64,000 nt of DNA from Takakia lepidozioides (taxonomy: Eukaryota > Streptophyta > Takakiopsida > Takakiales > Takakiaceae), in assembly GCA_030704615.1 (NCBI GenBank), contig CM060732.1, positions 58,571,053 through 58,635,052 of the forward strand. Reading direction: 5' to 3'. The notes below the pieces were generated by a model, which ran no database searches, was not told where the DNA came from, and was given only the letters and a program-made list of their open reading frames with translations. Positions 10,806 through 22,290 of the stretch are shown here, one piece after another. How positions within the stretch are numbered: position 1 is the stretch's first letter; each line of letters opens with the position of its first letter. Both the position numbers and the translations under genes were made by a program.

Positions 10806-11194
10806 TTTCCCTCCATTTCTTGATCCTTTCTCTGGTTTTCTATTGGCTGTATCCGCTGTGACTGGATTTTAGATTTTATTTCTTTAGTGGACTTTCCTGT
10901 TGGATAGTCCACTAGGATCACACATGTGACAAGAATTCGCTTTTCTGTACTTGCCGTTCGTTCGTTTCCCTTTTTCCGTATTCATTAATGGGCCCGCCTT
11001 TCATCCTTTTGACGGCCGTTCTTGTCCTCTTTCTTTTGACACCTGTTCTTGCACTTCCTTCTCGCTGTGTGTCGCGCCCTGACCTCCACGTGTCTATTTT
11101 TAAAGTAATTTCCGTTTTCTCTTCCGTCAGCCATTTTCCTGAAGTTATTATGCGTCCACTTGTCACTGATTCTATGGATCGTGTAACTTTAGTA

Positions 11195-11397
11195 GGCTGT
11201 GTTGAGCTGTGACAGGCTGTGTCATACTGTGTTACGCTGTGATAGGCTGTGATGCACTGTGGTAAGCTGTGATAGGCTGTGACACGCGTGGTAGGTTGTG
11301 ATAGGCTGTGTTATAGGCTGTGTGTGATGGGCTGTGATAGGCTGTGATGGCTGTGATAGGCTGTGTCCTGTGAATCCTGTGATAGGCTGTGAATACT
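11195..11397 (+). repeat. GGCTGTGATA tandem array after the integrase of B
   Basis: About 18 imperfect units of the type GGCTGTGATA or GGCTGTGTCA. The motif resembles the arrays in both LTRs of B. On the minus strand the integrase reading runs into it and ends in a repetitive ITAYHS-type peptide tail, so the array may have replaced the original C-terminus. Confidence 0.8.
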
Positions 11398-11529
11398 GCC
11401 GTTTGTTTTGCCCGCCTGGTCATATATGCTGGGCCTAGCGACAAGTGCTCCATACTCCGTTCGTAACACTGGTGCAGCCCGTGACTGCTCTTGCGGTTCA
11501 ACATGCAAATCATGCTGCAAGGGTTTGTC

Positions 11530-12620
11530 ATGGATACCACTGTACCCTTCAACTTATTGGCATTGACTCTTCCCAGCATTTCTTTGTTAATGGTTTGTAA
11601 CATGGCGGTGTTGTTATCATACATCTTTTGTATGACATAAGGTCCTTTCCATGGTGATTTAAGCTTAGAAGCTTGAATCTTTCCTTTCTTCTGCAACCAT
11701 AGAACCAAATCCCCCGTCTTAAAAGTCTTTAACTTGCCTTCATCAAACTGTTCCTTTCGCTTCATCTGAATTCTGGTCATATTATCAGCTGCATCAGCAC
11801 GTACTTCTTCCACATGGTATAATTCATGTTTCCTGACCTTGATGGAGTCTTGCAATTCCATTCTCTTTCCCCACTCCGTTCTCATGGTAGGTAACAGGAA
11901 TTCCACTGGAAGTAAGGCTTCCATACCATAAACTAATTGGAATGGTGTATACTTAGTGGTGACTTTATATGAAGTCCTGTATGACCACAAAGCTGTCAGC
12001 AGCTTTGTATCCCAATCCGTTCTGTTTGCATTGACTATCTTAGCCAAGATAGTACATAGTATTTTGTTGGTAGCCTCTGCCTGCCCATTACCCTGTGGGT
12101 AATATGTTGTACTCTTCTATGCACAATCATAAACTCTTTAGTCAACAACTCAATGGTCTCATTCATGAAGTGACTTCCTGATCACTGATAAATTCTAAGG
12201 GACAGCCAAATCGTGTAAGTATGTTCTCGTACAGGAACCTTGCTGGACTTGGCTGTGTGTCCCTCAAAGCTTTAGCTTCCACCCACTTTGTAGTATAATC
12301 AGTGGCTGTAATTATGTACCTGTTTCGTGTATTCTTGGATGGTGGGTTAATTGGTCCAACAAAGTCTAGTCCCCATTTCTGAAATGGTTCCGTAGGCATT
12401 GTAGGATGCAAGGCCATCCTTCCAGATCTCTGCAAAGGTCCTAGCCTCTGACATTCATCACACTTCTGACAATACTCGTGTACATCTTTGAACAAAGTAG
12501 GCCACCAGTATCCTGCGAGTAGTATCTTTTACTGGTAGTCTCTTCTCCAAAATGACCTCCAGCCACTCCTTTATGAACTTCCGCCAAAACTTTATTTACT
12601 TCATGGTGGTACAAGCATCG
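11530..12620 (-). pseudogene. Element B integrase (broken)
   Basis: The integrase would insert the cDNA into the chromosome. An HHCC-type zinc region (EVHKGVAGGHFGE, then CQKCDECQR) is followed by the catalytic core with WGLDFVGPI (first Asp) and FGCPLEFISDQ (second Asp). After a gap around 12050-12160, SYRTSYKVTTKYTPFQLVYG and a C-terminal DLVLWLQKKGKIQASKLKSPWKGPYVI domain follow, typical of Tat/Athila integrases. There is no chromodomain. The reading is split into at least three frames and the catalytic Glu region is damaged, so it is inactive. Confidence 0.88.
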
Positions 12621-12949
12621 TTTTAGTACTCCATCAGGTCCTAACTTATACATTCTGCTTCCTACCATAGTATAAGGTAAAGCTTTGATAGCGATTCTCT
12701 TCCTCTGCTCCTTACCATAACTAGGTGGGCACTGACCATGAGCAAGGTAGTATCTGATTGGCCACTGCCAATCTAACCAGTCATCTGCACTTCCCTGCAC
12801 CTCCACTGCAAATAGACTCGCATCTGGTAATTGATCATCTATCCTGTGGCTGGTTCTCCTGTTGACGTGACAAATGATCCGCCACAAGATGCAGTCTCCA
12901 GGAGGCTTGTAAACAACCTCGAACTCAAACTCGTGCAAGATTATCAACC

Positions 12950-13335
12950 ATCTTGCTATTCTTTCCGCTTATCAGAGGTTTGTTTACCAGGTATATCAGA
13001 GCCTGGTGATCCACATAGAACATAAACTTCTTGCCCAACAGGTAATGCCTGAATTTCTTCACTGCATAGATCATTGCAATGCTTCTCTTTCCGTTGTGCT
13101 ATAGTTCCTTTCAGCACTGTTCATCAACCGGCTAGCATAGTACACAGGTGAATCTATATTCCTGTAACATTCTGGGCTAACACCGCTCCCAACGCTTCTC
13201 CTGATGCATCGCAGTGAACATGGAATACTACATGCCAGTGAGGGTTAATCAGCACAGGTGTAGTTGTTACTGACAGTGTAAGTTCCTCAAATGCCTGTTG
13301 ACATTCAGCTGTCCAGGCAAACACTGCATCTTTCT
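12950..13335 (-). pseudogene. Element B RNase H (broken)
   Basis: Minus-strand translation contains ERNYSTTEREAL, IYAVKKFRHYLLGKKF and DHQALIYLVNKPL, the usual C-terminal motifs of gypsy RNase H that removes template RNA during reverse transcription. A single-base frame change near 13080 breaks it. Confidence 0.8.
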
Positions 13336-14269
13336 TCAGAGTTTGCTCAATGGTGCTGCTATTTGTGCATACCTTTTGACAAATCTCCTGTAATAACTGG
13401 TTTGCCCAAGGAATCTCCTTAGACTTTTAACATTCACTGGTGGTGGAGAGGCTTTAATGGACTCTGTCTTTCCTGGGATCCACAAGAGTCCCTTCTTACA
13501 CACAATGTGTCCCAGAAGCACCCCTGAGTTCACACAGAAAGTACACTTCTCTGGATTCAGGCCCAGACCTCTCATCCTGCATCTGGCCAAACATAACTCC
13601 AATTTATGCAAGTGCTCATTCTTAGAGCTGTACACACTGAAATCATCCAAGAACACCTGCATGAAATCATCCAGATACTCATGAAAAGATTCACTTATCA
13701 CTCTCTGAAAGGTCGCTGGTGCATTACAAAGTCCAAAGGGCATGACTTTGTATGCATAAGCCCCCCAGTCTGTGATGAAAGCTGTTTTCCTTGGTCTTCT
13801 TCTGCCACTTGCACTTGATTATAACCACTGAAGCCATCCATGAATGAGTACATCTCATGGCCTGCCACAGTGTCTAATACTGCTTCTGTGAATGGCAAAG
13901 GGAAAGGATCTTTCTTCGTACAAGCATTCAGCTTCTTATAGTTCACACATACTCTTAGTTTGCCATTCTTCTTGGGAACTATAACAATGGGTGACAACCA
14001 AGTTGTATACTCTATTGGGTATATAAACTTAGCCTCAGCCAACTTCTTCTCTCTTCTCCAACCTTCTGTGCGTAGTTGGGATTCATTCTATACCTCGCCT
14101 GCTTGATTGGTACTGACCCTGGTTCCAGTTCAATCTTATGCTGACAGACTTCAGGTGGTATCCCTTTTAGATCCTCATAGCTCCAAGCAAATACATCTCT
14201 GTATTTGATGAACAAGCTTTTAGCTTCTTCGAAGAATTCCGGCTCCAAATCAGCTCCTACTTTCACCAT
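13336..14269 (-). pseudogene. Element B reverse transcriptase (broken)
   Basis: The readings 14269-14012, 14042-13698 and 13743-13336 give the full set of RT boxes: FAWSYEDLKGIPPEV upstream, WLSPIVIVPKKNGKLRVCV, DGFSGYNQV, MPFGLCNAPATFQR, and a palm box in which VFLDDFSVYS carries the catalytic LDD-type aspartates, followed by RFLGQTSYYRRFVK. Two frame changes near 14020 and 13740 inactivate it. LDDF rather than YIDD matches the Tat/Athila/Ogre lineage. Confidence 0.9.
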
Positions 14270-14489
14270 CCTCGGTTCTCTTTAGTTCCCACATTTACTT
14301 CCCTCACCTGCTCATCAGCTGTGATTGTCCAACCAGTCACCACTTCATCCTGTAAGCTCACAGTGGCTGGTTCTTCTAGGATTTCTATTTCTCCTTCTCT
14401 TTCTTCATAGAAATGTGATGGGTAAATGCTGGTTTCCTCTTCAGTTGGTGTTGCTGTCACTACACCACAGCAGATACCTCTCAAACAAC

Positions 14490-15200
14490 TTAGGCTTTCC
14501 AGCCGCATCTCTGCAACCTGCTCCCACTCTGGGTGTGCAGCAAATAGGGTAGCTTCCTGCTCCTCATCCAGTCCTCCTTTCCAGTCATACTCTCTGACTC
14601 CTCGAGGTCTTCTTGTAGCAGGTAATCTACTAGATTTCTTTGTGGTAATTTGTATCTCGTGTATCCATTATGCACGGTTAGTAACTGAGAATTCCAGTCA
14701 TGGAATACCCTGGCCTGTTTCAGCCACGGACGTCCCAATAATAAGGAGTAAGCCTCCATGACTTCATCCATTTTTAATACAGTTACTGTGATCATAAAGA
14801 TCATTTTCTGTATCTGTATCTTAACTCCTCTTATTAATCCCAATGGCTGTACACTTCTTTGATCTGCCATTGTTACTGTAAATGGGGCTGGTTTCATGTT
14901 ACTTAGACCAAGCTTCTTCCTTAATTGGTCTGTCATGATATTTACTCCAGAACCACCATCTATCAGTACATCAGTTAGTTCTGTGCTTCCAATTCTCAAT
15001 TGGATTACTGGCATAGAATCATCAAAGTCCATGACTGTTTCTCGCCCTTCCGGCTTCACATTATAACTGGTCACCTTGCTGTTCAGGTCTGTGTTTCCTG
15101 TCTCTTGGGCAATTCGATTGATTGCTTGATACAGCCTGTGCCTACAATAAGGTGCCACAGCAATAGCTGTCCAATGGTAATTTCTGCTTTGGTCTGGCAT
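14490..15200 (-). pseudogene. Element B aspartic protease region
   Basis: An aspartic protease active-site box, VLIDGGSGVNIM, is followed by SLLLGRPWL, the flap-distal motif of retrotransposon proteases that cut the Gag-Pol polyprotein. The DGGSG form is known from the non-chromodomain plant gypsy lineage. The 236-codon frame is open, but it is out of frame with RT. Confidence 0.82.
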
Positions 15201-15570
15201 ATTACTTCAGCCAAAGTCTCTTCATTACTTTGCATGTCTGCATCTTCTTTTTCCTTTCTTCCTCACTCCTTCTTTTTCTCCATCCGAATCAGAGGAATCT
15301 GCCACAGGAATATCAGTACTCTTTTGCATTTCCCTTATAGTATCTGCCACTTCCTTGTGCAGTTCCTTCTCATCTTTCCAAGTCTCTTCATCTTCAGGCA
15401 TATCATTGCCACTTCCATTCTCATCTTCTTCCTCTTCTACTGGAGGTATTAGTTTGGCTTTACTTCTTGTTACTATCATTGTACTTACTTCTGGTACAAC
15501 ACATGGCCTAACCATGTGAGCTGCCACCACTGGGCCCTCATTCACAGAGCTCTCATCTCATTCTGGTGTC

Positions 15571-16860
15571 TTATCCAGAATGAACAGGCTGCCTTGCGAT
15601 GTCCTGGCTGATTACAATAGTAACATAGTCTTCACCATTGGGTCCTCGCCCTTGGTCTGTTCTTGGATTATTTCTATAATCCTGATTCCCGGGCTGGTAA
15701 TTCCCCCTTGGATTACCCTGATAGTTGCCTCTGGAATTTCCTTGGTAATTCCCTCTTGAATTACCTCTCCCTTCCATGCCATTGTTATAACCACCAGACC
15801 TACCATAGTGGTCCTGATCATTGTTTCTTCTTGGCTGGGGCTGCACCTGATGCACCCTTACTTGCCTAGGTTCTCTTGCAGCTGTCCTTCTGTTGTAGTA
15901 ACAATTCTCAGTAGAATGGTTATCCATTTTACAGATAGTACAGTGTTTCTCCTTCATGTGGCATTCTGTGGTGGTATGGCCTTCATTCTGGCACTTTGCA
16001 CACCATACACCCTTCCTCCAATGTGTTGCAGCCTCTGTGGCATACTTCTTCAAGATTTCTTCCAATTTTTTTTCATAGTTATCCCTCTTCAACTTCTCCT
16101 TTCTCTTACTCTTTCTTTTTAGTTCTTGCTCTTCTTCTTCATCTGACTCATCCTCAGAGTCCTCATCTTCTTTTTTCTCTCTCCTGAGCATTCCCAATTG
16201 CTCAATTCTGTTTGCAGTTTCAAATGCCTCCTCCACTGTATTATGGGGTAACATATCCACTTTCTTTTGCAACTCTGGTCTTAGTCCACTCACAAACCAA
16301 GTCTTCTGTAAACCGCTGGTACTGCAGCCAGCTTTTTCATCATCAATTCCATCTTCTCCATATACTCTTCAACAGTTTCATGCTTCTTCTGCTTCAGCTG
16401 TTGTAAACTTCCATACACTTCATCCTCAGTTTTACTTGTCCTGAACCTATTTCGAAATGCTGTATTCAAGCCATTCCAGGTTAGGAAATGATTATCAGGG
16501 AATCTTGCATACCATTCACTTGCTTTCTTGATAAGTGAACAAGGAAACAGTCTCATCTTGGCATCATCGCCATTCTCATTGTTCACTATACACATGTGCT
16601 CAAATTGGCTAATGTGTACATCGGGATCCCCTTTCCTGAATATATTGGAAAGGGTGGTTTTGCCGTGTTGGTTGTAACGCCATCTGTGGCCCTACCTTCT
16701 GCCCACTGACAGGTGCTGGCACCCTTGCTGGTGCTGGTCCTTCTGGACCTGTTGTTTTTGTGGTGGATCTTCCACCAAGTGGTGGCCCTTGAGCACTCCC
16801 TGCTTCTGGCCCCACGATATTCACAGTATTCCCAGCTTCAGTTGCACTACTTCCCACACT
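15571..16860 (-). pseudogene. gag: Element B gag (broken)
   Basis: The gag domain is visible in 16595-16290 (MRLFPCSLIKKASEWYARF, FRNRFRTSKTEDEVY). It continues in 16293-15571 with a lysine/glutamate-rich stretch and paired CCHC-like knuckles (CAKCQNEGHTTTECHMKEKHC and CTICKMDNHSTENC). A Gly/Asn/Arg-rich tail follows, with repeated GNSRGNYQ and GNPRGNYQ units. Gag packages element RNA. A frame change separates the two halves near 16300. Confidence 0.88.
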
Positions 16861-16989
16861 CCCTGTCCCCCAGAGCCAGATCCAGGCAGCCCGCCTGATC
16901 CCCCTGAGCCGACACCTTCGTTGGCCTGTGATCCAAGTGCTCCACTTGATCCAGGTCCAACGGGTTGGGATGTCCTGGTTGTAGTCTCA

Positions 16990-18080
16990 ACCTCAGCTGT
17001 TTGGGTCTACTTCTTCATATTCTTCCTCTTCCAATTTCTTCTCTCTGTTTTCATCCTCCAAGTTCTGCCCTTGGGTTTCTTCTTCACTCATGTAACTCAA
17101 CTGTAATGGTGTTGGAGAGTCTGAACTCTCCGTTGGCTCTGCCACATCCTCTTCTCCTTCTTCACCTTCTGCTTCAGAAACTGGAGTTCCTGCTTTTGGT
17201 GTTCCATGCCAACTCTTATCAAAGATTTCTGTCAAATCTTTTATCCAGGATGTACCTCAGATCTTTCACCTCGTGATTGATCTTCTTCCTGTACCAATTC
17301 CCTTAATCTTTCTTGCAAAGAAACAGAAGGAGTGGCATCCAACTCTAGTTCTTCCGGTATAGGTGATGTACTCTTTGATCTTAATGGTGTGAGAGGTCCA
17401 GATGATTCCCCTATGTCTATTCCTCTCTCCAAAGATATGGATAATTAGCTTTCAGATAGCTTTCTCTTTTTGCTGAATATCTCTGTCGTCTAGCTTCTCT
17501 TTCATCACTCATGTCCCATGTCTTTCATTTCTTTTAATGTGGCAATAACCAAAACTCTCTTCTGTAATATCTCTCGTATATGCCTGGGTTTCTTTCAAGC
17601 TTCAATGCACCCTTGGCTATACTTGAAGTCTCCGTTACCATATAACCATATGGCAAACAAGTCTGAAAAGCTGTTCTTGGTGTGAGTTTGATCCACAAAA
17701 TATCCTTTGGAATCCAATTCTTTACCAGTACAAGCTCTTCATGCATATGAGTATAAACATTCACCTTTCTTTCTTCCCAGCCTTCAAACTCTACTCTCGC
17801 TTAATGGATAGCAATGCTATCACATAAACCAATGTTGGTAACCAACGTGCTCTTCCTCTACAGGCTACCTGATAAATCTTTATCACTCCTTTCTCCAGAC
17901 CCCATTCCGGATCAGCATCATGCACTCGCTTAAGAATATTTTCTTTACAACCGTCTGGCAATTCCAAGAACCTTTGAAAGAATTGTTTGGACAATCTTTC
18001 TTCTTCGTTCCACAGGGAATTTGATTCACTTCAAATTCTTTAATGGTCCAACCACCATGATCCCACCAGATGCCTGTCAC
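16990..18080 (-). pseudogene. Element B leader ORFs upstream of gag
   Basis: Minus-strand pieces at 18080-17883, 17994-17791, 17764-17534, 17432-17241 and 17235-16993 give plausible protein: an aromatic N-terminal part (GIWWDHGGWTIKEFEV), a middle FFQRFLELPDGCKENILKRV, and an acidic tail (GEEGEEDVAEPTESSDSP). Extra ORFs 5' of gag are known in Ogre/Tat elements. I do not recognise a domain. It may be the N-terminal extension of Gag. Confidence 0.5.
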
Positions 18081-18101
18081 ATCTGGTTGTTCATGACCAG
18101 T

Positions 18102-18119
18102 TCCCCAGTATGGTCGCCA
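18102..18119 (-). other. Element B primer-binding site
   Basis: On the minus strand, TGGCGACCATACTGGGGA begins two bases after the 5' LTR end. It has the TGGCG...GGGGA form common to plant Tat/Athila PBSs. I did not identify the primer tRNA. Confidence 0.65.
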
Positions 18120-18121
18120 AA

Positions 18122-19066
18122 TGTCGCGCGGCTTTTACTCACCCATCCCTTCGCTATTCCGAGGCGGAAACTCCAAGATAGAAGAGTTGGAAATCTCTAA
18201 GTACTCAGCCCGCGCAGAACAATCAGTCATGACCTACAGCTAGTGTATCATGGGGGTGTTTCCTATTTGTTTCCCTTTTGGCATTCATGTTAGCTACTTA
18301 CCATTGATAATTAAGTATCAGTTTGCTTTATCAATCTATTGGATTCCATCAACTCATCCATTCATTCCACAGCTTCACTCAGATCTCTCTACACAGTGTG
18401 ATTGTATCGTAAAAGTATCAGATTATGATTTATCAGGTATCAGGCCGAAGCCATTGTGTCTCTAATCTGCTCTACAATATCATTACAGCTTGCATATATC
18501 AAGCATCTACTCATCATCTCTCTATCTTCACTTCCGTTCTTCATCTCTGCCCGATCCCTCTCCTCCATGACCAAGAAGTCCTCCGAATCCCTCAATTCCC
18601 CGTTTCTCCTTTATCTTCCTATCCGTGGTTCTAACCCCTCACTAACCGTCGTCTGTGAACTAACATGTTCCCTTCGCAGGTGTTGTTCCCCACAGTCGTT
18701 CCCTGTCCTACTCTTGTTCCCTATGATCGTGACAGCTGTGTCGGCTGTGTCGGCTGTGACGACTGTGACGGGTTGTGTTGGCTGTGTCGGCTGTGTCGGC
18801 TGTGACGACTGTGACGGGTTGTGTTGGCTGTGTCGGCTGTGTCTGCTGTGACGACTGTGACGGGCTGTGTTGGCTGTGTCGGCTGTGTCTGCTGTGACGA
18901 CTGTGACGGGCTGTGTCGGCTGTGACGACTGTGACGGGCTGTGTAACCCCCCTCTACAGTGCGCTGCTGTCACCCCTAAGGCTCCTGTTGGTCTCAGTCT
19001 GTGCAAAAATTAAAGGTACCCTACAGATCCCGTATAAGTGTCTAAGTCCCCGACAGTCCTCTAACA
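18122..19066 (-). repeat. Element B 5' LTR
   Basis: This is the partner of 6006-6964 with the same ends. It differs by several single-base indels (for example near 18162, 18281 and 18329) and by the organisation of the GGCTGTG array at 18727-18945. It would hold the promoter for element transcription towards lower coordinates. Confidence 0.93.
18727..18945 (+). repeat. GGCTGTGTCGGCTGTGACGACTGTGACG tandem array in the 5' LTR of B
   Basis: Higher-order units of about 38-58 bp built from GGCTGTGTC and GACTGTGAC decamers repeat about five times. The higher-order structure is more regular here than in the other LTR. Confidence 0.85.
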
Positions 19067-19071
19067 GGCGG
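19067..19071. repeat. Target-site duplication of element B, right copy
   Basis: GGCGG, partner of GGCAG at 6001-6005, one mismatch. Confidence 0.8.
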
Positions 19072-19577
19072 TTCCAATCCCGGTATCACCTCAATCTTGT
19101 GGTCAACTCCTCTTCGCGGTGGCAAGCCGCTTGGTAAATCCTCCGGCATCACATCCTGGTATTTCTCCAAAATCCCCTTGATCCAATCTGGGCTCGGCTC
19201 CCCATCGCCATCTCCCTTCACTTCTCTAATGTAGAGCAAAAACTGGGGCTCGTGTGCCTCTTCCACGGCCCACTCTCTTGCTGACAGAAGGTTTATTCGC
19301 CCTCCCACGGGTTTGGGCGTTTCCGACACTCGTAAGACCTCGCCACCATTCCCACATGGCAGCGTGATTACTCTCTTGCGGCCATCTATGACCGCTCCGG
19401 ATTTGCTCAAAAAGGTCATCCCCAAAATGAGATCCACTCCATCGATCTCGCAGATGGTGAAGTTCTCACGTCCCTCCCAACTCCCCAGTTGAAGAGGAAC
19501 ATCAAACGCCAACCTTGTCGCCAATTGCGGTTCTCCTTTGGCAGAACGCACCTCAATAGAGGCCCCCACGTCACTTG
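19072..19577 (-). pseudogene. Element A protease C-terminal half and start of RT, inverted
   Basis: The minus-strand reading from 19569 contains the distal protease motif VDLILGMTFL. It then runs through a linker (ILEKYQDVMPEDLPSGLPPRRG) and the RT entry DHKIEVIPGLEPP, which continues at 6000 across element B. The protease active-site DSG is missing. The antisense orientation ends at about 19577, where A's sense-strand RNase H begins without the intervening end of RT. Confidence 0.88.
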
Positions 19578-21282
19578 TCGGGGGTGGTGCACTGTCTTGA
19601 GCTTTGGCGCCACTATGTTGGTTCCAACCCAGTGAAGGTGTTCACGGACAATGTCACGGTGAAGTATTTTTCCACGCAGCCCAAGTTGTCCCCAAAACAA
19701 CTTAGGTGGCAAGATACTTTGGCGGTGTTCGACGTGGATATCCAGTACAAACCGGGACGGGACAACGTGGTGGCCGATGCTTTAAGTAGAAAACAGCAGC
19801 TCATGTTGGTGTACAGGGGCGAGACGGCGCTCCAAAGGAAGATCCGGAAGGCTTGACGGAATGATGAGCTGGCGAAGTCCGTGATGCAGGACTTGAGGAT
19901 GGGGGTTAAATCGCAGTTCCACTTGCAAAATGGACTGCTCCGGTATAAGCAAAAGCGTCTCTACGTGCCGAAGGGAGGGATCAGAGATAGCCTCTTGAGA
20001 GAATGCCATGATAGCCCGCTTGCGGGCCACGGCGGAGCCAAGCGCACTGCGGCACTCTTGAAGAAAGAGTATTTCTGGCCTAAACTGAGGGAGGAGGCAG
20101 AGGAGTATGTCAAAACATGCACCACATGCCAACAAAACCGGAGCGAGTACAAAAAGCAAGCGGGGCTGTTACAACCCTTGCCGATTCCAGAGGGGACTTG
20201 GGAAAGCGTCTCGATGGATTTCATGACTGCTATGCCGCTGTCAAAAAGATTCGATGCAATCATGGTGGTGGTGGATAGGTTCAGTAAAATGGGTCATTTC
20301 ATCCCCACCAAGGAGACGGCAACGGCGCAGGAAACAGGGCGACTTTACTTCACCCACGTCTTAAAGCATCATGGAGTCCCGAAGGATATTGTCTTGGACC
20401 GTGATCCAAAATTTACGAGTAAATTTTGGATGGCACTTTGGAAGAAGATGGGGACGAGGCTGAAGATGAGCACCGCCTTCCGACCTACGACCGACGGCCA
20501 AACGGAAAGAGTGAATTTCGTAGTGAAGCAGATCTTGCGGAATTACGTGTCGGCAGACCAAACAGACTGGGTGGAATACTTAGACGCGGCAGAGTTTTGT
20601 TATAATAACACAGAACACTCCGCAACGAGAGTTTCCCCTTTCGTATTGGTCTATGGAAAAGCACCTCTGGTGCCGACAAGTTGGGCCGCCCAGAACGTTG
20701 AGAAACCGGCAGTAGCGGCGGTACTGGAAGAACGCGAACGTTTGTTGAAGCTCGCAAAGTACAACATTGCCAAAGCTAGGAAACGGTATGAAAGGCAGGC
20801 AAATCGGAAGCAGAGGGAAGTGAAGTTTGAGGCAGGCACGGAGGTCTGGTTGAACATCAAGAATTTCCGACTACCTCCGGAAGTGAGTCCAAAGTTCGTA
20901 CCTTCGTATGCGGGGACCCTTTCGCATCCGGAAGGTTATGAATGAGGATAAGTATGAATTGGAGCTGCCGGCAAATAGCAAGGTGTATCCAGTATTCCAC
21001 GTCTCCCTTTTGAAGCCTTACTTCAAAGATGAAGCGCGTCCGAATCGGCATCAAGTGTTGCGTCCGCCACCTGTGCTGTTGGATCATGAAAATGAACCTG
21101 AGCACGAGGTGGAGGCAGTATTTAAGTCGAGGAGGTTCAAGAACCGAGAAACGGAGTATCTCGTCAAATGGAAGGGCTATCATCATGTGGAGGCATCTTG
21201 GGTGCGTGCCTCAGAAATGAGAAACGCATCCGAGGCGGTTGCAGTTTTCGAAGGGCGACCTCAAAAGCGGAAGAAGCGTTGA
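19578..21282 (+). pseudogene. Element A RNase H (partial), integrase and chromodomain
   Basis: The reading opens inside RNase H (GVVHCLELWRHYVGSNPVKVF, VVADALSRK). An in-frame TGA near 19855 looks like a CGA-to-TGA change. The integrase from 19881 has an HHCC region (HDSPLAGHGGAKRT, CTTCQQ) and the catalytic triad in SMDFMTAMP, VLDRDPKF and TTDGQTERVN. A frame change near 20905 leads to the GPF-type C-terminus (MRGPFRIRKV) and a chromodomain (EAVFKSRRFKNRETEYLVKW, KGYHHVEASWV). Chromodomains bind methylated histone H3 and direct integration to heterochromatin. It makes A a chromovirus. Confidence 0.93.
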
Positions 21283-21299
21283 TGGGGACATCAACCTTG

Positions 21300-21316
21300 G
21301 AGCGTGGGGGAGGAAA
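21300..21316 (+). other. Element A polypurine tract
   Basis: GAGCGTGGGGGAGGAAA directly precedes the LTR start TGCATGC. It confirms plus-strand sense for element A. Confidence 0.85.
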
Positions 21317-21849
21317 TGCATGCTTAGCCCGGCTTAGCTAGCTTAGGAATCCGATTGCAAAAACTAGTATTGTACAAAAATTTGTTATAAAAGAAATGGG
21401 TTCCAAATGTTGTGCGTCCTATTTTGTTTGGAATGGTGATGCATGGTGTGGTTGGCTAGTGTGTAGAATGCATGCTAGCTTACAAAAGTGGGAGAGGTAA
21501 ATTGGGTTAATCGTGTATTTGCGCAGTGCCGAAATCGGGTGACTCCCATCCAAGGGGCAAAGAAACTTACGCCTTCTTTAGGAGTTCACGTGCTAGTGCG
21601 CACCAGGCGCGTGCGCATACTATAACTGCGCTACCGAGGGGGTTGCCTTGTAGTGCGGGCTAACATGGAAGCTACATGCTTCCGTTCACGTACTATAATC
21701 GTGTAGCCTCGGGACGAAGTCGTAGTGCGGCTTCGGCGTGTTCCCGTACCTTAGGCCAGCATTCCAAGGCGGACCCAATTGTACTGATTGGGGCGCGGGG
21801 TTGGTTCAAGGTTATCTTCCTAGTCAAAGAGGGTTCGAGGTGAACCCTT
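21317..21849 (+). repeat. Element A 3' LTR, part 1 (U3)
   Basis: The LTR starts TGCATGCTTAGCC after the polypurine tract and runs to 21849, where element C interrupts it. It resumes at 32928. This part has no counterpart at A's 5' end, which is truncated. Confidence 0.85.
21846..21849. repeat. Target-site duplication of element C, left copy
   Basis: CCTT here and CCTT at 32928-32931 flank element C. A 4-bp duplication is shorter than the 5 bp usual for Ty3/gypsy elements. Confidence 0.6.
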
Positions 21850-21936
21850 TGTCGTGCGCATACGTATCGCTGCACAACTACATCGCTGTCCAAACTACAC
21901 CACACATATATGCACAATAAAGTAGTCTACCACAAT
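21850..21936 (-). repeat. Element C terminal repeat B2
   Basis: This 87-bp unit is repeated at 22291-22377 (B1) with three differences, all transitions. On the minus strand it starts ATTGTGGTAG and ends GCGCACGACA, which is the outer end of the element next to A's LTR. Confidence 0.9.
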
Positions 21937-22288
21937 GATAGAAAACTAAATGACACACTGTTCACACAAGAAACATGAAAACCAACACCATCACTCTTTA
22001 AAATAGTAATCGAGCTAGGGGCACCCCAAGCTATGGGAACTCCACCCCACAACAACCTATCCTCCCTTCATAAGCGTACTCAGCTTCTAAAGCATGAAGG
22101 AGCTCGGTCGCGCAGGCTCAACTCGAGAGAGATGAGCTGCGCGATTGATGCTCTCGTGAAGATAAGATGGTTCAGGTGTCAAGCTCAAACTTGACACCTG
22201 ACTTAACACTTGAACTAAATCCAAGTGTTAAATACAAATAACTAGTTTTATTCTAGTTAGTTTCACACTGTGTTTATTTATCTCGACA
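21937..22288 (-). repeat. Element C terminal repeat A2
   Basis: It is about 352 bp, matching A1 at 32574-32927 at roughly 95% by eye, with mainly transitions. It begins TGTCGAGATAAATAAACAC and ends TTTCTATC on the minus strand. Confidence 0.9.
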
Positions 22289-22290
22289 GC

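Larger units (their letters stand above)
6006..19066 (-). mobile_element. Element B: 13.1-kb Ty3/gypsy LTR retrotransposon, probably Tat/Athila group
   Basis: This is a complete insertion with TG...CA ends, two LTRs of 959 and 945 bp, a PBS, a polypurine tract and a 5-bp target duplication. The gene order on the minus strand is leader ORFs, gag, protease, RT, RNase H and integrase, then about 4 kb of extra sequence before the 3' LTR. There is no chromodomain after the integrase, and the protease box DGGSG plus a large size fit the non-chromodomain plant lineage (Tat/Athila/Ogre). All genes carry frameshifts. The LTRs are roughly 95-97% alike by eye with many single-base indels, so the insertion is fairly recent or the assembly is noisy. 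Confidence 0.93.
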
